Shown in pieces: positions 9,643 through 19,242 of a stretch of DNA of 64,000 nt. The stretch comes from Cryobacterium sp. BB307. GTDB lineage: Bacteria > Actinomycetota > Actinomycetes > Actinomycetales > Microbacteriaceae. A model generated the notes under the pieces. That model had not been told where the DNA came from and made no database searches. It saw only the letters and a program-made list of their open reading frames with translations. A program made the translations under genes and the position numbers. The DNA is taken from positions 248,001 to 312,000 of the forward strand of contig NZ_JAANZA010000001.1 in NCBI RefSeq assembly GCF_012274275.1, in the 5' to 3' direction. Within the stretch, counting starts at the first letter, position 1, and each line of letters begins with the position of its first letter.

Positions 9643-9987
9643 GGCTCACACTCCTTCGTCGTGTCCATCCACCAGGGTTACTCGCCGGACGTGGGGGCCC
9701 CGTCGTATGACGGATGCCAGCGGTTGCCGAGACACTAACCAAGGCATCTGGACACGCACTGTGGCGTGCGACCTGGCCGCGACTCCAGCGGTCATCCGCA
9801 AGCCCTGCGGTCATCCGCGACAGGTGCGCCGGGCGCGGCTGTCCGGAGCGCGCATTCCGGGGCGCAGCGAAGCCTGAGTGCCAGCCGTGTGCCCGGCCGG
9901 GTGCTCTGCGGTTAACGTGACACGACCGGGACTCAACGCCCGTCAGATCAGACGCGTTCACAAGACGCCTGCTTCAAGGAGGAAGCG
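9643..9987. other. Gene-free stretch between divergent adh and protease genes
   Basis: About 345 bases. It contains the leaders of both divergent genes, one copy of the GGACATCCGCG repeat family (9788–9867) and a TAACGT -10-like hexamer near 9913, about 75 bases before the protease start. No coding sequence is recognised. Confidence 0.6.
9788..9867. repeat. GGACATCCGCG intergenic element, copy 1
   Basis: Two GCGGTCATCCGC-like units followed by a ~48-base core starting at 9809 (GGTCATCCGCGACAGGTGCG…) that is self-complementary (CATCCGCG…CGCGGcTG) and aligns with cores at 11002–11049 and 37951–37998. This is the most diverged of the three copies. Confidence 0.7.
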
Positions 9988-10863
9988 ATGCGAAAACTAC
10001 TACTCGTGCTCGTCGCGGCGTTCGCGATGATCCTCGGCTACGCGGCACCAGCATCCGCGATCACCGGGGACTTCGTCGAAGACGACGAGCACCCGTTCGT
10101 CGGCCTTGTCGTCTTCTACGACGATGCGGGCGAGTTCACTCACCGGTGTTCCGGCGCTCTGCTGACTCCGACGGTGTTCCTGACCGCGGGTCACTGCACG
10201 CAGGGCGCGTCAACCGCGCGGGTCTACTTCCAGCAGGATGCCGGCGCGAACCTCGACCCCGTCACGGGCGTCGACCCGGTGACCGGATATCCGGAGACCT
10301 GCGCCGCCGGAACCCTCGGCGTGCTGTGCGCGACCTCGGATGAGCTCTACGACTTCGGGTTCACGAACACGCTGCCGAACACGATGGACGCCGGCATCGT
10401 CGTGCTCGATCAGCCGATCATGCTCGCCGAGTACGGTTCGCTGGCGGTTGCCGGGTCGCTGGATCAGTTCGCGACGGCGCGCGGTCAGAAGAACCTGACC
10501 GTCACCGCGAGCGGTTACGGCCTGACCGAGGTGAACCCGGTCAAGTTCACGTCGTTCCGGGAGCGACTGATGGCTGAAGCGAAGATCACCAACCTGCGCA
10601 GCGCGCTCACCGACGGGTTCAACCTGCAGACCAACGGCAACGGTCTCGGCAAGGGCGGGACCTGCTCGGGTGACTCGGGTGGACCGGTGTTCTACGGAGG
10701 GTTCGAATCGAACACGATTGTCGCCGTCACGTCGTTCGGCTTGAACCAATGGTGCCGCGGCGTCGACTTCGCGTACCGCACCGACCAGGCCGCGGTGCTC
10801 GAGTGGATCGAGTCGGTCATCGGGCCGGAGGAGTTCGCGCAGATCGACTTCGTGACGATCTAG
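9988..10863 (+). CDS. Secreted S1-family serine protease (trypsin-like)
   Basis: Exported endopeptidase of the chymotrypsin fold. A signal peptide ends near residue 24 (…APASA). The catalytic triad is visible as His69 (TAGHC), Asp134 (MDAGIVVLD) and Ser230 (GDSGGP). The cysteines around His69 and Ser230 suggest disulfides, fitting a role outside the cell. 291 residues. ATG has AGGAGG six bases upstream. Transcribed alone. The natural substrate is unknown; no prodomain or cell-wall anchor is seen. Confidence 0.93.
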   Translation: MRKLLLVLVAAFAMILGYAAPASAITGDFVEDDEHPFVGLVVFYDDAGEFTHRCSGALLTPTVFLTAGHCTQGASTARVYFQQDAGANLDPVTGVDPVTGYPETCAAGTLGVLCATSDELYDFGFTNTLPNTMDAGIVVLDQPIMLAEYGSLAVAGSLDQFATARGQKNLTVTASGYGLTEVNPVKFTSFRERLMAEAKITNLRSALTDGFNLQTNGNGLGKGGTCSGDSGGPVFYGGFESNTIVAVTSFGLNQWCRGVDFAYRTDQAAVLEWIESVIGPEEFAQIDFVTI

Positions 10864-10918
10864 TACATCGACGGATGCCGGTCGCGACGGTGCGGCCGGC
10901 ATCCGCCTTGCCTGCGCC

Positions 10919-11049
10919 TGTCCGCCGGACATCCGCGCTCCGGCCGACAAGCCGCGCAGTTTCGGACATCCGCACCTGTCCACCCAAACCGCGCCGGTTG
11001 CGGACAACCGCGACGGGTGCGCGGGGCGCAGATGTCCGGAGCAGGCGCG
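10919..11049. repeat. GGACATCCGCG intergenic element, copy 2
   Basis: Contains GGACATCCGC at about 10927 and 10963 and a 48-base core at 11002–11049 (GGACAACCGCGACGGGTGCG…), about 40/48 identical to copy 3. The element ends directly at the stop codon of the minus-strand membrane-protein gene (11050). Confidence 0.8.
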
Positions 11050-11376
11050 TCAGGCGATTGCGGCCCACTGCTCGGCGTTGATGATGATGACGCACACCAG
11101 CGAGGTCAGCAGTATCAGCCCGAACAGGATCGCGAGGGTGATGAGCCGCACGCGCTGGCGCTCCACCAGCAGCCGCACGCCGATCATGGCCAGGTACAAC
11201 GCCAGGACGATGGCGAACCCGGTCCAGGCGACTGCAGGGTCGAGGACCGACAGCCAGGCAAGCATGCCTGCACAGATCGCCGCCAGGATGCCGCCGACGA
11301 CAAGCCAGATGGCCCCGGATGACGTCCGCAGCGCAGGCTGGTTGCCGACCTTGGTTGGGTCGTAGTCACCCGACAT
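11050..11376 (-). CDS. Small membrane protein, unknown function
   Basis: 108 residues with three predicted transmembrane segments (IWLVVGGILAAICAGML, WTGFAIVLALYLAMIGV and LITLAILFGLILLTSLVCVII) and a short polar N-terminus (MSGDYDPTKVG). ATG at 11376 has GGAGGTG seven bases upstream, which favours it over the longer frame. I do not recognise a family beyond small actinobacterial membrane proteins. It is downstream of and co-oriented with the HerA-like ATPase gene, 52 bases away. Confidence 0.75.
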   Translation of the reverse strand: MSGDYDPTKVGNQPALRTSSGAIWLVVGGILAAICAGMLAWLSVLDPAVAWTGFAIVLALYLAMIGVRLLVERQRVRLITLAILFGLILLTSLVCVIIINAEQWAAIA

Positions 11377-11428
11377 GCTGCTCACCTCCACCTGAGAGCG
11401 AGGCTAGGAGCGTCACCTGTGAGCCGTG

Positions 11429-13132
11429 TCAGCGCCGCTTCAACGTGCCGAAGATGCCCTTGATGACGTTGTTCACGATCGACTTGCCCTGTCTGGAGGA
11501 GAGGAAATCGGTCACTGGGTCGCGCTCCTTGGCCGGCTTGCTGGTGCTGCGAGGTGCCTTGGACGTCTTCGGCAGCGACTTCTCCCACTCGCGCTGCATC
11601 CGCTCGTACTCCGCCTGGGCATCCGGCGTCTTCTCCTTCGCCGCCTCGGCCGCCGTCTCGAGCTTCCGGGCGAGGATCTCGCGAGCCGACTCGGGGTCGA
11701 GCGCGGTTCCGTACTTCGCCTGGAGCGGTGACGCGGCGACCAGTGCACCCATCGCATCCGGCGAAGACGGGTCCATCAGCCCTTGCGGGGCACGCAACCT
11801 GGTCCACGCGACCGGTGTCGGCGCTCCCTTCTCGCTCATCACGGTCACGATGGCCTCGCCGGTCGCGAGCTGGGTGAGCACTTCCTCGAGGTCGTACCCG
11901 GAGGTCGGATAAGTCGACACGGTCGCGCGAAGCGCCTTCGCCGCATCCGGCGTGTGCGCCCTCAACTGGTGCTGGATGCGGGAACCGAGCTGCGCAAGCA
12001 CGTCATCCGGCACATCCTTCGGCGTCTGCGTCACGAACACGATGCCGACACCCTTGGAGCGGATAAGTCGCACGGTCTGCACGATTTGGGCCAGAAAGGA
12101 CTTGGACGCGTCCTTGAACAGCAGGTGCGCCTCGTCGAAGAAGAACACGAGCTTCGGCTTGTCGGTGTCGCCTACCTCGGGCAGGTCGTTGAAGAGGTCG
12201 GCGAGCAGCCACATGAGGAAGGTGGAGAACAGGGCAGGCTTGTCCTGCACACCCGGCACTTCGAGCAGGCTGATCACACCGCGACCGTCGGATGCGGTGC
12301 GCAGCAACTCGGCCGTGTCCATCTCCGGCTCGCCGAAGAACGCGTCGGCGCCCTGGTCGGCGAAGGTGATGAGCTCGCGCAGGATCACCCCGGCGGTCGC
12401 CTTGGAGAGGCCGCCGAGGTCCTTCAGGTCGTCCTTGCCGTCGCCGACGAGCCAGTTCAGGACCGCACGCAGGTCGGCCAGGTCGACCAACGGGAGGCCG
12501 GCCTTCTCGGCGTAATGGAACACCAGGCCGAGCGACGACTCCTGGGTGTCGTTCAAGCCGAGGACCTTGGACAGCAGCAGCGGCCCGAACCCGGAGATCG
12601 TCGCCCGCACCGGCACGCCGACGCCGGTGCCGCCGAGGCTGAACAGTTCCACTGGGAACGCTGCGGGTGCCCAGTCCTGGCCGATAGCGGTGGTGCGCTC
12701 GAGCAGCTTCTCGCTCGGCTGCCCTGGGGTTGCCACGCCGGTGAGATCACCCTTGATGTCGGCGGCGAACACCGGTACGCCGGCGGTGGACAGCTGCTCG
12801 GCGAGCACCTGCAGGGTTCGAGTCTTGCCGGTACCTGTGGCACCGGCCACCAGCGCGTGCCGGTTCAGCATGCCGACCGGGATGCGCACCTGCACGTCCG
12901 GGAGCGCGTCGCCGTTGACGAGCGCGCCGAGTTCGAGCACCGAGCCGTCAAAGGCGTAGCCGGAGCGGATGCTGTCGACGTCGTCCCTGCTCAGCGGAGC
13001 CTGGGGAGCCGGCTGCGCGTCGCTGCTGACCCGTCCGGATGTCTCGGCATCCGCCTCGGCCTTCGCCAGGGCCGCCTGTGCCTCGGCCAGGGCGCGCTTA
13101 GCTGCTTCGACCTGCTCCGTCGCATCCGTCAT
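11429..13132 (-). CDS. HerA-like ATPase, DUF853 family
   Basis: Predicted hexameric P-loop NTPase of the FtsK/HerA type. The 567 residues start with a short Ala/Glu-rich coiled coil (about 5–30), then Walker A GATGTGKT (97–104) and Walker B LVFFFDEAH (328–336), followed by VTQTPKDVPDDVLAQLGSR typical of DUF853. The C-terminal tail is charged. A TAGGCT box ends six bases before the ATG, so the message is probably leaderless. Role in the cell is not established; a DNA-translocation or repair role is only suggested by the fold. Confidence 0.88.
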   Translation of the reverse strand: MTDATEQVEAAKRALAEAQAALAKAEADAETSGRVSSDAQPAPQAPLSRDDVDSIRSGYAFDGSVLELGALVNGDALPDVQVRIPVGMLNRHALVAGATGTGKTRTLQVLAEQLSTAGVPVFAADIKGDLTGVATPGQPSEKLLERTTAIGQDWAPAAFPVELFSLGGTGVGVPVRATISGFGPLLLSKVLGLNDTQESSLGLVFHYAEKAGLPLVDLADLRAVLNWLVGDGKDDLKDLGGLSKATAGVILRELITFADQGADAFFGEPEMDTAELLRTASDGRGVISLLEVPGVQDKPALFSTFLMWLLADLFNDLPEVGDTDKPKLVFFFDEAHLLFKDASKSFLAQIVQTVRLIRSKGVGIVFVTQTPKDVPDDVLAQLGSRIQHQLRAHTPDAAKALRATVSTYPTSGYDLEEVLTQLATGEAIVTVMSEKGAPTPVAWTRLRAPQGLMDPSSPDAMGALVAASPLQAKYGTALDPESAREILARKLETAAEAAKEKTPDAQAEYERMQREWEKSLPKTSKAPRSTSKPAKERDPVTDFLSSRQGKSIVNNVIKGIFGTLKRR

Positions 13133-13187
13133 GCGGCAAGCCTAAGTACCTTCGTTTCGCCGCAACAGTCCTGCACAACAGGGGGCG

Positions 13188-15245
13188 CTAGGCGTCGGTC
13201 ACGCGCGACGTGTCAACGCGGCCACGGCCGAAGGCGTCGATCCGGCCCCACCGGCCGGGGATGTCGAGCAGCTCGAGCCGGCCGATGTTCGCCGGAAGCG
13301 CCGGATCCACGATCAGGTGACCGCCCATCGGCTCCAGGCCGAGCATCGTGCGCAGCAGCAGCAGCGGCGCACCGGTCGACCACGCCTGCGGGCTGCACGC
13401 GGTGGGGTACTGCACAGGGAACTTGGTCATCGACTTCGGATAGCCGCCGAACGCTTCCGGCAACCGGCCGTCGAAGAAGCGAGACGCCTCCAGGATGCCT
13501 GCCGCCACCAGCGCAGCCTCGTCCTTGTAGCCGTAGCGCCGCAGCCCCCACGCGACGAACGAGCTGTCGAACGGCCAGATGGTGCCGTTGTGGTAGCCGA
13601 TCGGGTTGTACCGGGCCTCCCCTACGGCGAGGGTGCGGATGCCCCAGCCGGAGAACAACCGGTCGCTCATCAGGTGGTCGACGACGGCTTGGGCCTTCGA
13701 GTCGTCGACGATGCCGCTCCACAGCAGGTGGCCGATGTTCGAGGTGAGCGCATCCACCTGCCGCCCGTCCGGATCGAGGGCTAGGGCGAAGTACTCGCCG
13801 TCGGCGACCCAGAAGTCCTGGTTGAAGCGTCGCTTCAGGTCCGCGGCCTGCTTCTCCAGGTCGGTCGCGAATTCCGGATCGTCCCACACCTCGCGCGCGA
13901 GCCGGGCGGCGCGCATCTTGGCGTCGTAGGCGTACCCCTGCAGCTCGCAGGTTGCCCGGGGGAACCCGGGCAGCTTGCCGTCGTGGAATGAGATCGAGTC
14001 CCACGAGTCCTTCCAGCACTGGTTCTCCAGGCCGGTATCGGCGTTGCGGCGCTCATACGACACGTAACCGTTGCCCTGCAGGTCCGCGTAGCTGTCGATC
14101 CAGTGCAACGCGGCGCGTGCCTCGAACTCGAACTCCTTCACGAGTTCGGTGTCGCCCGTCCACCGTTCGTACTCGTCGAGCAGGATCACGTACAGCTGGG
14201 TGGCGTCGGCCGAGCCGTAGTAGGGAGAGTGCGGGCGCTCCTCGAACGCGGTCATCTCACCGAAACGCACCTCGTGCAGGATGCGGCCCGGGTCCTCGTC
14301 CCGGAAGTCATCCACCCGGGTTCCCTGTCGCAACCCCAGTTGCCGCAGCGTCGTGGCTGCCAATTCGGAACTGAACGGCAGCACCTGCAGGCTGGTGAAG
14401 ATGCTGTCTCGGCCGAACATCGTCATGAACCAGGGCAGCCCGGCCGCCGGCAGGCTGTTTCGTCCGGCAGTCAGCGGCGAGAACCGCAGTGCCGCCAGGT
14501 CGACGAGACTGCGCTGGTAGGTCCTGGTCAGGGTCTCCCAGTCACAACCGAGGCGCGGTGTCTCCTCCAGCCAGCGGCTGAGACCAAGCGCCATGTCCGG
14601 GATCGGCCGCCTCGCCTGCTCCGCGAGCGAGCGCCCCTGTCCCTCGACGTGCTGTGCGCTCACTCCGATAGCGACATCCAGCTCGGTCTTCCAGGTCTCG
14701 TGTGGGCCGATCGTGATCGTGAACGTCAACCCGTTCTCGTCCACTGTGCACTCCTGGGACGACGAGATGGCCGTCGTTCGGTGGTAGGTGTCGCGTTCGT
14801 AGGCCAGGTGGAGCCCATCGCCCTCCACCCGCTTGGAATACGACCCCTTCTTCTTCAGCGCGTCTTTCACCTCGAAGAGGTCGGCAAAATCGGCATCCGC
14901 GTCGATCCGCACCGTGAGCTCGACTGCCTCGTCATCGTGGTTCAGGATCGACAGCACCTCGGTGAAGCCGTTGCCAACCGAGCGCTGCCGGATGACCGAC
15001 ATGGTCGCGTTCACATAGACACTGCCGACCCCAGGCACGAGGAAGAACCGGGCCTCGAAATATTGCAGGTTATCGGTCGACAGCGAGGTGAGCCGCTCCC
15101 CGCCCACGGTGAGTACCCACTTGGACAGGAACCGGGTGTCGAAGGAGAACAGCCCCGTCGGGTCAGTTGGCGACGCCTCGACGTCGCCGACCTCATCGCT
15201 GACCACGAAGGTGTTGCCGTTCAGGATGCTGATCAGCTCGCTCAT
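13188..15245 (-). CDS. Glycogen-debranching-type glycoside hydrolase (GDE N-terminal plus GH63/GH15-like barrel)
   Basis: 685 residues with an N-terminal beta-rich GDE_N_bis domain (SELISILNGNTFVVSDEVGDVEAS…GLFSFDTRFLS) and a C-terminal (alpha/alpha)6 barrel with GLPWFMTMFGRDSIFTS, YYGSADATQLYVILL, NQCWKDSWDS and GYHNGTIWPFD. Related proteins are annotated as amylo-alpha-1,6-glucosidase or MGH1-like; the true substrate is uncertain. The long open frame begins upstream, but ATG at 15245 overlaps the stop of the SCP2 gene by ATGA and starts at the conserved domain. No signal peptide is seen, so it is cytoplasmic. Confidence 0.88.
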   Translation of the reverse strand: MSELISILNGNTFVVSDEVGDVEASPTDPTGLFSFDTRFLSKWVLTVGGERLTSLSTDNLQYFEARFFLVPGVGSVYVNATMSVIRQRSVGNGFTEVLSILNHDDEAVELTVRIDADADFADLFEVKDALKKKGSYSKRVEGDGLHLAYERDTYHRTTAISSSQECTVDENGLTFTITIGPHETWKTELDVAIGVSAQHVEGQGRSLAEQARRPIPDMALGLSRWLEETPRLGCDWETLTRTYQRSLVDLAALRFSPLTAGRNSLPAAGLPWFMTMFGRDSIFTSLQVLPFSSELAATTLRQLGLRQGTRVDDFRDEDPGRILHEVRFGEMTAFEERPHSPYYGSADATQLYVILLDEYERWTGDTELVKEFEFEARAALHWIDSYADLQGNGYVSYERRNADTGLENQCWKDSWDSISFHDGKLPGFPRATCELQGYAYDAKMRAARLAREVWDDPEFATDLEKQAADLKRRFNQDFWVADGEYFALALDPDGRQVDALTSNIGHLLWSGIVDDSKAQAVVDHLMSDRLFSGWGIRTLAVGEARYNPIGYHNGTIWPFDSSFVAWGLRRYGYKDEAALVAAGILEASRFFDGRLPEAFGGYPKSMTKFPVQYPTACSPQAWSTGAPLLLLRTMLGLEPMGGHLIVDPALPANIGRLELLDIPGRWGRIDAFGRGRVDTSRVTDA

Positions 15246-15637
15246 GAGCCGCCCCTCGTTTCTGCTGTCGGATCCCATCCGGGAGGCGGGCTGGGGAAAA
15301 TGCGTTGAATGGTCACGAGCAGCTCGACGTCGCCGCGCGCGGCGAGCGCGCCACGCAGCACCGCCGCGTTGGCGTTGGTACGGCCGGCGACCAGGTCTTC
15401 GAAGGTCGATCGATCGCCGCGGATTGTGCAATCGGCTGATCCGGACTGCCGGGTGACCGTCAGCTGGCCGTGATCAACGACCACCATCCACGAGTCCGCG
15501 TTGTCACCATCGACAATCTCGAACCGGATGCTGCCGGCAACCTTGCGCAACAACGGCTCGTTCCCGCGTGCCCCGAGTTCTTCGAAGAATCGGGCGGGAT
15601 CGTCGGAGGTTACTGGAGACGATGACGAATTGTTCAC
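15242..15637 (-). CDS. SCP2 sterol-binding-domain protein
   Basis: 131 residues of the SCP2 lipid-binding fold (RFEIVDGDNADSWMVVVDHGQLTV, DCTIRGDRSTFEDLVAGRTNANAAVLRGALAARGDVELLVTIQRIF). Such domains bind hydrophobic ligands. It starts with GTG and its stop overlaps the start of the debranching enzyme by four bases, so the two are translationally coupled. The reason for pairing a lipid-binding domain with a glycosidase is unknown. Confidence 0.85.
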   Translation of the reverse strand: MNNSSSSPVTSDDPARFFEELGARGNEPLLRKVAGSIRFEIVDGDNADSWMVVVDHGQLTVTRQSGSADCTIRGDRSTFEDLVAGRTNANAAVLRGALAARGDVELLVTIQRIFPSPPPGWDPTAETRGGS

Positions 15638-15717
15638 CCGGTCAGGATGCGCGCCGGTGAGCCCTCAATCGTCACCCGGTGCGGATGACTTGCGACAACC
15701 GCCGCTCCTGTCTGCGG

Positions 15718-16986
15718 TCACAGTCGCTCCTCGAGCCCCCAGGCCTGGCCGTAGCCGCCTTCAGCGACGGTGCGCGCCATCAGGTCGAGGAACGGCTTGG
15801 CGTCGAACGCCTCGGGACCGAGCACCCCGACCCCGGACCAGCTGCCGCGCGCCAGCAGTTCGAGTGCGATCACCGGGTTCATGGCGGTCTGCCAGACGAC
15901 GCACTGGGACTCGTACTCGGCCATCGTCCACTCGTTGTCGGCGACGTGATACAGGTAGACCTCGCGCGGATTGCCGTCCTTGCCCTTGCCGGTGACCCAC
16001 ACTCCCGCGCAGGTCTTGCCCGTCATCTGCGGCCCGATGGTGGCAGGGTCGGGCAGGGCGGCGGCGACGACGTCGCGCGGGGCGACCATCACCGGGCCGT
16101 CGGCCGAGCGCACCCGGATCGGCAGGGTCGAGTCGAGGTGCAGCTGGTGCAGCGTCTTCAGGATGCCGATGAACTCGGCGCCGAGCCCGTACTTGAAGGT
16201 GACGCGCTTGGCATCCAGCCAGCGCGGCATCAGCAGCACCTCTTCGTGCTCGACGTTGACACACTCAACCGGGCCGATGCCATCCGGGAAATGGAACACC
16301 TCCGGCTCGCTGAACGGCGCGGTGGTGTACCAGCCGCGGTCCTTCTCCCACACCACCGGCGGGTTGAGGCACTCCTCGATGGTGGTCCAGATGCTGAAGC
16401 TGGGCGCGAAGATCTCGTTGCCCGCCTCGTCGCGCACCACCAGGTTGGCGCCATCGCGGGTCCCCAGCTCGTCTACCTCGCTGAACAGGTGATCGACCGC
16501 GTACCGGGCGAAGACGTCGCTCAGCCCGGGCTCGACGCCGATGCCGACCACGGCGAGCCGCCCGGCTCGCTCCCAGTCCGCTGCCTGCGCGAACTGGTCG
16601 TCGCCCAGCTTGATGTTGGTTTCCTCGTGCGGGTTGACCGGATGCGGTTCGGACAGGCTCATCGCCATGTCCAGGTAGTTTGCGTCGGCGGCGAGCGCGC
16701 CCGCGAAGATGGTCGGCACGAACTTCGGCTCGACGGCATTCATCACGTGAGTGGCGTTATTCTCCCGCGCGACGGATGCGACGTCGTCCGGGTTCGAGGC
16801 GTCGATCCGGGCGGCCACGAACCGTCCGTTCTGCGGTCCGTGCCGCTCCTCGATCCAGGCGACGGTCGACTCTGCCCGCGCCAGGTCGTAGTCGGAGACG
16901 ATCATCGCCTCGAAGAAGTCGCGCCGGGCAGCGATCTTCGCGATCGCGTTTCCGACGCCGCCGGCACCAACCAAGAGAATCCTCAT
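15718..16986 (-). CDS. Saccharopine dehydrogenase-like NAD(P)-binding protein
   Basis: 422 residues starting with a Rossmann motif ([22 protein letters not shown]) followed by the saccharopine-dehydrogenase C-terminal fold ([19 protein letters not shown]). Members include saccharopine, carboxynorspermidine and homospermidine-type reductases; this one cannot be assigned. ATG at 16986 begins right at the Rossmann motif. A GTG at 17004, four bases after the PAP2 stop, is a possible alternative start. Co-directional with the PAP2 gene upstream. Confidence 0.85.
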   Translation of the reverse strand: MRILLVGAGGVGNAIAKIAARRDFFEAMIVSDYDLARAESTVAWIEERHGPQNGRFVAARIDASNPDDVASVARENNATHVMNAVEPKFVPTIFAGALAADANYLDMAMSLSEPHPVNPHEETNIKLGDDQFAQAADWERAGRLAVVGIGVEPGLSDVFARYAVDHLFSEVDELGTRDGANLVVRDEAGNEIFAPSFSIWTTIEECLNPPVVWEKDRGWYTTAPFSEPEVFHFPDGIGPVECVNVEHEEVLLMPRWLDAKRVTFKYGLGAEFIGILKTLHQLHLDSTLPIRVRSADGPVMVAPRDVVAAALPDPATIGPQMTGKTCAGVWVTGKGKDGNPREVYLYHVADNEWTMAEYESQCVVWQTAMNPVIALELLARGSWSGVGVLGPEAFDAKPFLDLMARTVAEGGYGQAWGLEERL

Positions 16987-17007
16987 AGGAGGCAACCTAC
17001 CCACAAC

Positions 17008-17688
17008 TCACCCGGGGGTCGACACGGAATCAGTTGCGAATCGGGCTTCTCGCTCGTGATTCAGTCGTATGGCGAACGGTGCCCACACGATTACCGCAAT
17101 TCCGGCGCCGATCAGTGCGCCGCCGATGGTGTCGCTGAGCCAGTGCACACCGAGGTAGGTGCGACTCCAGGCCATGGCGGCGACATAGGCCGCGCCGAGA
17201 ACCCACACCCAGGTTCGGGCGAAGATGATCGCGAGCGCCACCGCGAGCGTGGCGGCGTTGGCCACATGTCCGCTCGGGAACGATCCGAAGTCGCTCGGCA
17301 CCAGCATCTCCTCCGGTCGTGGCCTGCCGAACACGGCCTTCAGCCCCTGAACGACCGCGACGCTGGTGAGCAGCGCGATCGCGAAATAGAGCGCCGCCCG
17401 CGGCATCCGGAGCGCGAGGAGCACGGCGACCATGCCGAGCGGCACGAGGGTGTGGGCCACCCAGCCCCCGCCGATGAAGTTGAGGAACAGCGCGGGGACC
17501 TCCAGGTACGGCACCCGGTCCTCGAGGATCTCCTTCATCCACTCGGTGTCGAGCAGCAGCGGCTGGTTGTGGCGCACGAAGACGAGCACGCCGAGCAACA
17601 CCGCGAGTACCACCGCGACCAGACCGCTGACCAGCGGCCAGTGGCGGGTGATCCAGCTCGCCTTGCGCGTCGACTCCCGTCCCTGCAT
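17008..17688 (-). CDS. PAP2-family membrane phosphatase
   Basis: 226 residues with about six membrane segments and all three motifs of the family: [13 protein letters not shown] ([15 protein letters not shown]) and [12 protein letters not shown]. Such enzymes remove phosphate from lipid or polyprenyl pyrophosphates at the membrane's outer face. ATG is preceded by TAGCCT ending six bases before it, suggesting leaderless translation. Divergent from xylB. Confidence 0.9.
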   Translation of the reverse strand: MQGRESTRKASWITRHWPLVSGLVAVVLAVLLGVLVFVRHNQPLLLDTEWMKEILEDRVPYLEVPALFLNFIGGGWVAHTLVPLGMVAVLLALRMPRAALYFAIALLTSVAVVQGLKAVFGRPRPEEMLVPSDFGSFPSGHVANAATLAVALAIIFARTWVWVLGAAYVAAMAWSRTYLGVHWLSDTIGGALIGAGIAVIVWAPFAIRLNHEREARFATDSVSTPG

Positions 17689-17694
17689 CCCTTC

Positions 17695-17700
17695 AGGCTA
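17695..17700 (-). promoter_or_regulatory. -10 box of a probable leaderless promoter (PAP2 gene)
   Basis: TAGCCT on the minus strand, six bases before the ATG at 17688. See the finding on leaderless starts. Confidence 0.5.
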
Positions 17701-17781
17701 GGTCCGGTGGCGCTATCGACGCGGGTGGTCGGGCAAACAATCAGGCACAGGCTCCGGCAGTCGGTCGGCCACACTTGTTTC

Positions 17782-19242
17782 ATGCCCTCAACACTGGTCG
17801 CCGGAATCGACTCATCCACGCAGAGCTGCAAGGCCGTCATCCGCGACCTCGACACGGGGACGATCGTGCGGACCGGTCGAGCGCCGCATCCGGTCGGCAC
17901 CGAGGTGCACCCGGATGCCTGGTGGACGGCCCTTCTGTCGGCCGTCGCCGACGCGGGCGGCCTCGCCGATGTCGCCGCCGTCTCGATCGCCGGTCAGCAG
18001 CACGGCCTGGTGGCGCTGGATGCCGCCGGCCAGGTCGTCCGCCCGGCGCTGCTATGGAACGACACCAGGTCTGCCGGGGCAGCCGCGGACCTGGTCTCCG
18101 AGGTGGGGCATGCGGAGTTCGTGCGGCGGACCGGGTCAGTGCCGGTCGCGTCGTTCACTATCACCAAGCTGCGCTGGCTCGCCGACGCCGAGCAGGAGAA
18201 CGCTGCCCGTATCGCCGCGGTTGCGCTGCCGCACGACTGGCTGAGCTGGCGGCTGCGCGGTTTTGGGCCGCGCGCCGAGAGCGCGCTCGGTCCGCGCCTC
18301 GACGAGCTCTTCACCGACCGCTCCGACGCGAGCGGCACCGGGTACTTCGACGCCGCATCCGGCCGCTACGACCGCGACCTCCTCGCGCTCGCCCTCCGCC
18401 GCACTGAAAATGCAGGAGTTCTGCTGCCGGAGGTGCTTTCCGCGCACGGATCGCGGCGTGTCGCGGGCGGGTCTCCTTCGTTTTCAGGCGGGCTGCCGGA
18501 CGGGGCGGTGGTCGCGGCCGGGGCCGGCGACAACGCCGCCGCCGCGCTCGGCCTCGGCGCCCGCACCGGTGATCTGGTCGTCTCGATCGGCACCAGCGGC
18601 ACCGTGTTCGCTGTCACCGAGCATCCGGTGCGCGATGAAACCGGCACCATCGCCGGGTTCGCGGATGCCGCGGGCGGCTTCCTCCCGATCGTCGTCACCC
18701 TGAACGCCGCGCGCGTGCTGGATGCGATCGCGGGCCTGCTTGACGTCGGCCACGACGGCCTCGCCCGGCTCGCGCTGCAGGCGGAACCCGGGTCGGCCGG
18801 ACTGGTGCTGACGCCGTACTTTGAGGGCGAGCGCACTCCCAACCTGCCGGATGCGACGGCGCGACTCACCGGGATGACTCTCGCGTCCACGACTAGGCCG
18901 GCCCTCGCCCGTGCGGCGATCGAGGGAATGCTGTGTGGCCTCGCCGATGGGGTCGACGCCATCCTGAACGCCGGAGTGGGCGCGAACAGGATCCTCCTGA
19001 TCGGCGGCGCCGCGCAGAATCCGGCGGTCCAGCTGGTGGCCAGCCAGGTCTTCGACCTGCCCGTAGCCGTTCCGACACCCGGCGAGTATGTCGCGTCCGG
19101 CGCGGCCGTGCAGGCGGCGTGGGCACTCACCGGGGAGCGGCCCGACTGGCCGGTGGAACTGGCCGCGGCACCGGCCAGCGACTACCGGAGTGTCATCCGG
19201 CGGCGATATCGGGCGGCGTCAGCGCACGCGAGCGGCGCTTGA
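17782..19242 (+). CDS. xylB: Xylulokinase, FGGY family
   Basis: Phosphorylates D-xylulose to xylulose 5-phosphate. The 486 residues carry the ATP/sugar-kinase motifs [13 protein letters not shown] at the start, [32 protein letters not shown] and VVSIGTSGT. The open frame extends far upstream, but ATG at 17782 starts at the FGGY motif, and a weak CACACT -10 ends six bases before it. Residues about 208–235 are encoded by one copy of an 82-bp palindromic repeat, leaving the frame open. The last 50 bases overlap the convergent APC transporter gene. Substrate could be another pentulose, but xylulose fits the neighbouring phosphoketolase. Confidence 0.88.
   Translation: MPSTLVAGIDSSTQSCKAVIRDLDTGTIVRTGRAPHPVGTEVHPDAWWTALLSAVADAGGLADVAAVSIAGQQHGLVALDAAGQVVRPALLWNDTRSAGAAADLVSEVGHAEFVRRTGSVPVASFTITKLRWLADAEQENAARIAAVALPHDWLSWRLRGFGPRAESALGPRLDELFTDRSDASGTGYFDAASGRYDRDLLALALRRTENAGVLLPEVLSAHGSRRVAGGSPSFSGGLPDGAVVAAGAGDNAAAALGLGARTGDLVVSIGTSGTVFAVTEHPVRDETGTIAGFADAAGGFLPIVVTLNAARVLDAIAGLLDVGHDGLARLALQAEPGSAGLVLTPYFEGERTPNLPDATARLTGMTLASTTRPALARAAIEGMLCGLADGVDAILNAGVGANRILLIGGAAQNPAVQLVASQVFDLPVAVPTPGEYVASGAAVQAAWALTGERPDWPVELAAAPASDYRSVIRRRYRAASAHASGA
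18405..18486. repeat. 82-bp palindromic element, copy A (inside xylB)
   Basis: Begins TGAAAATGCAGGAG and ends TCTCCTTCGTTTTCA, giving inverted arms that match at 12 of 14 positions, with a 53-base loop. The same arms and length occur at 51371–51452, and nearly so at 53584–53665. Confidence 0.8.

Noticed and set aside
11783-13747. Long plus-strand frame opposite the HerA-like ATPase
   Set aside because: No gene-like composition; shadow of the minus-strand gene.
15679-17781. Upstream half of a 1187-codon plus-strand frame ending in xylB
   Set aside because: Antisense of the saccharopine-dehydrogenase-like and PAP2 genes; only 17782 onward is xylulokinase.
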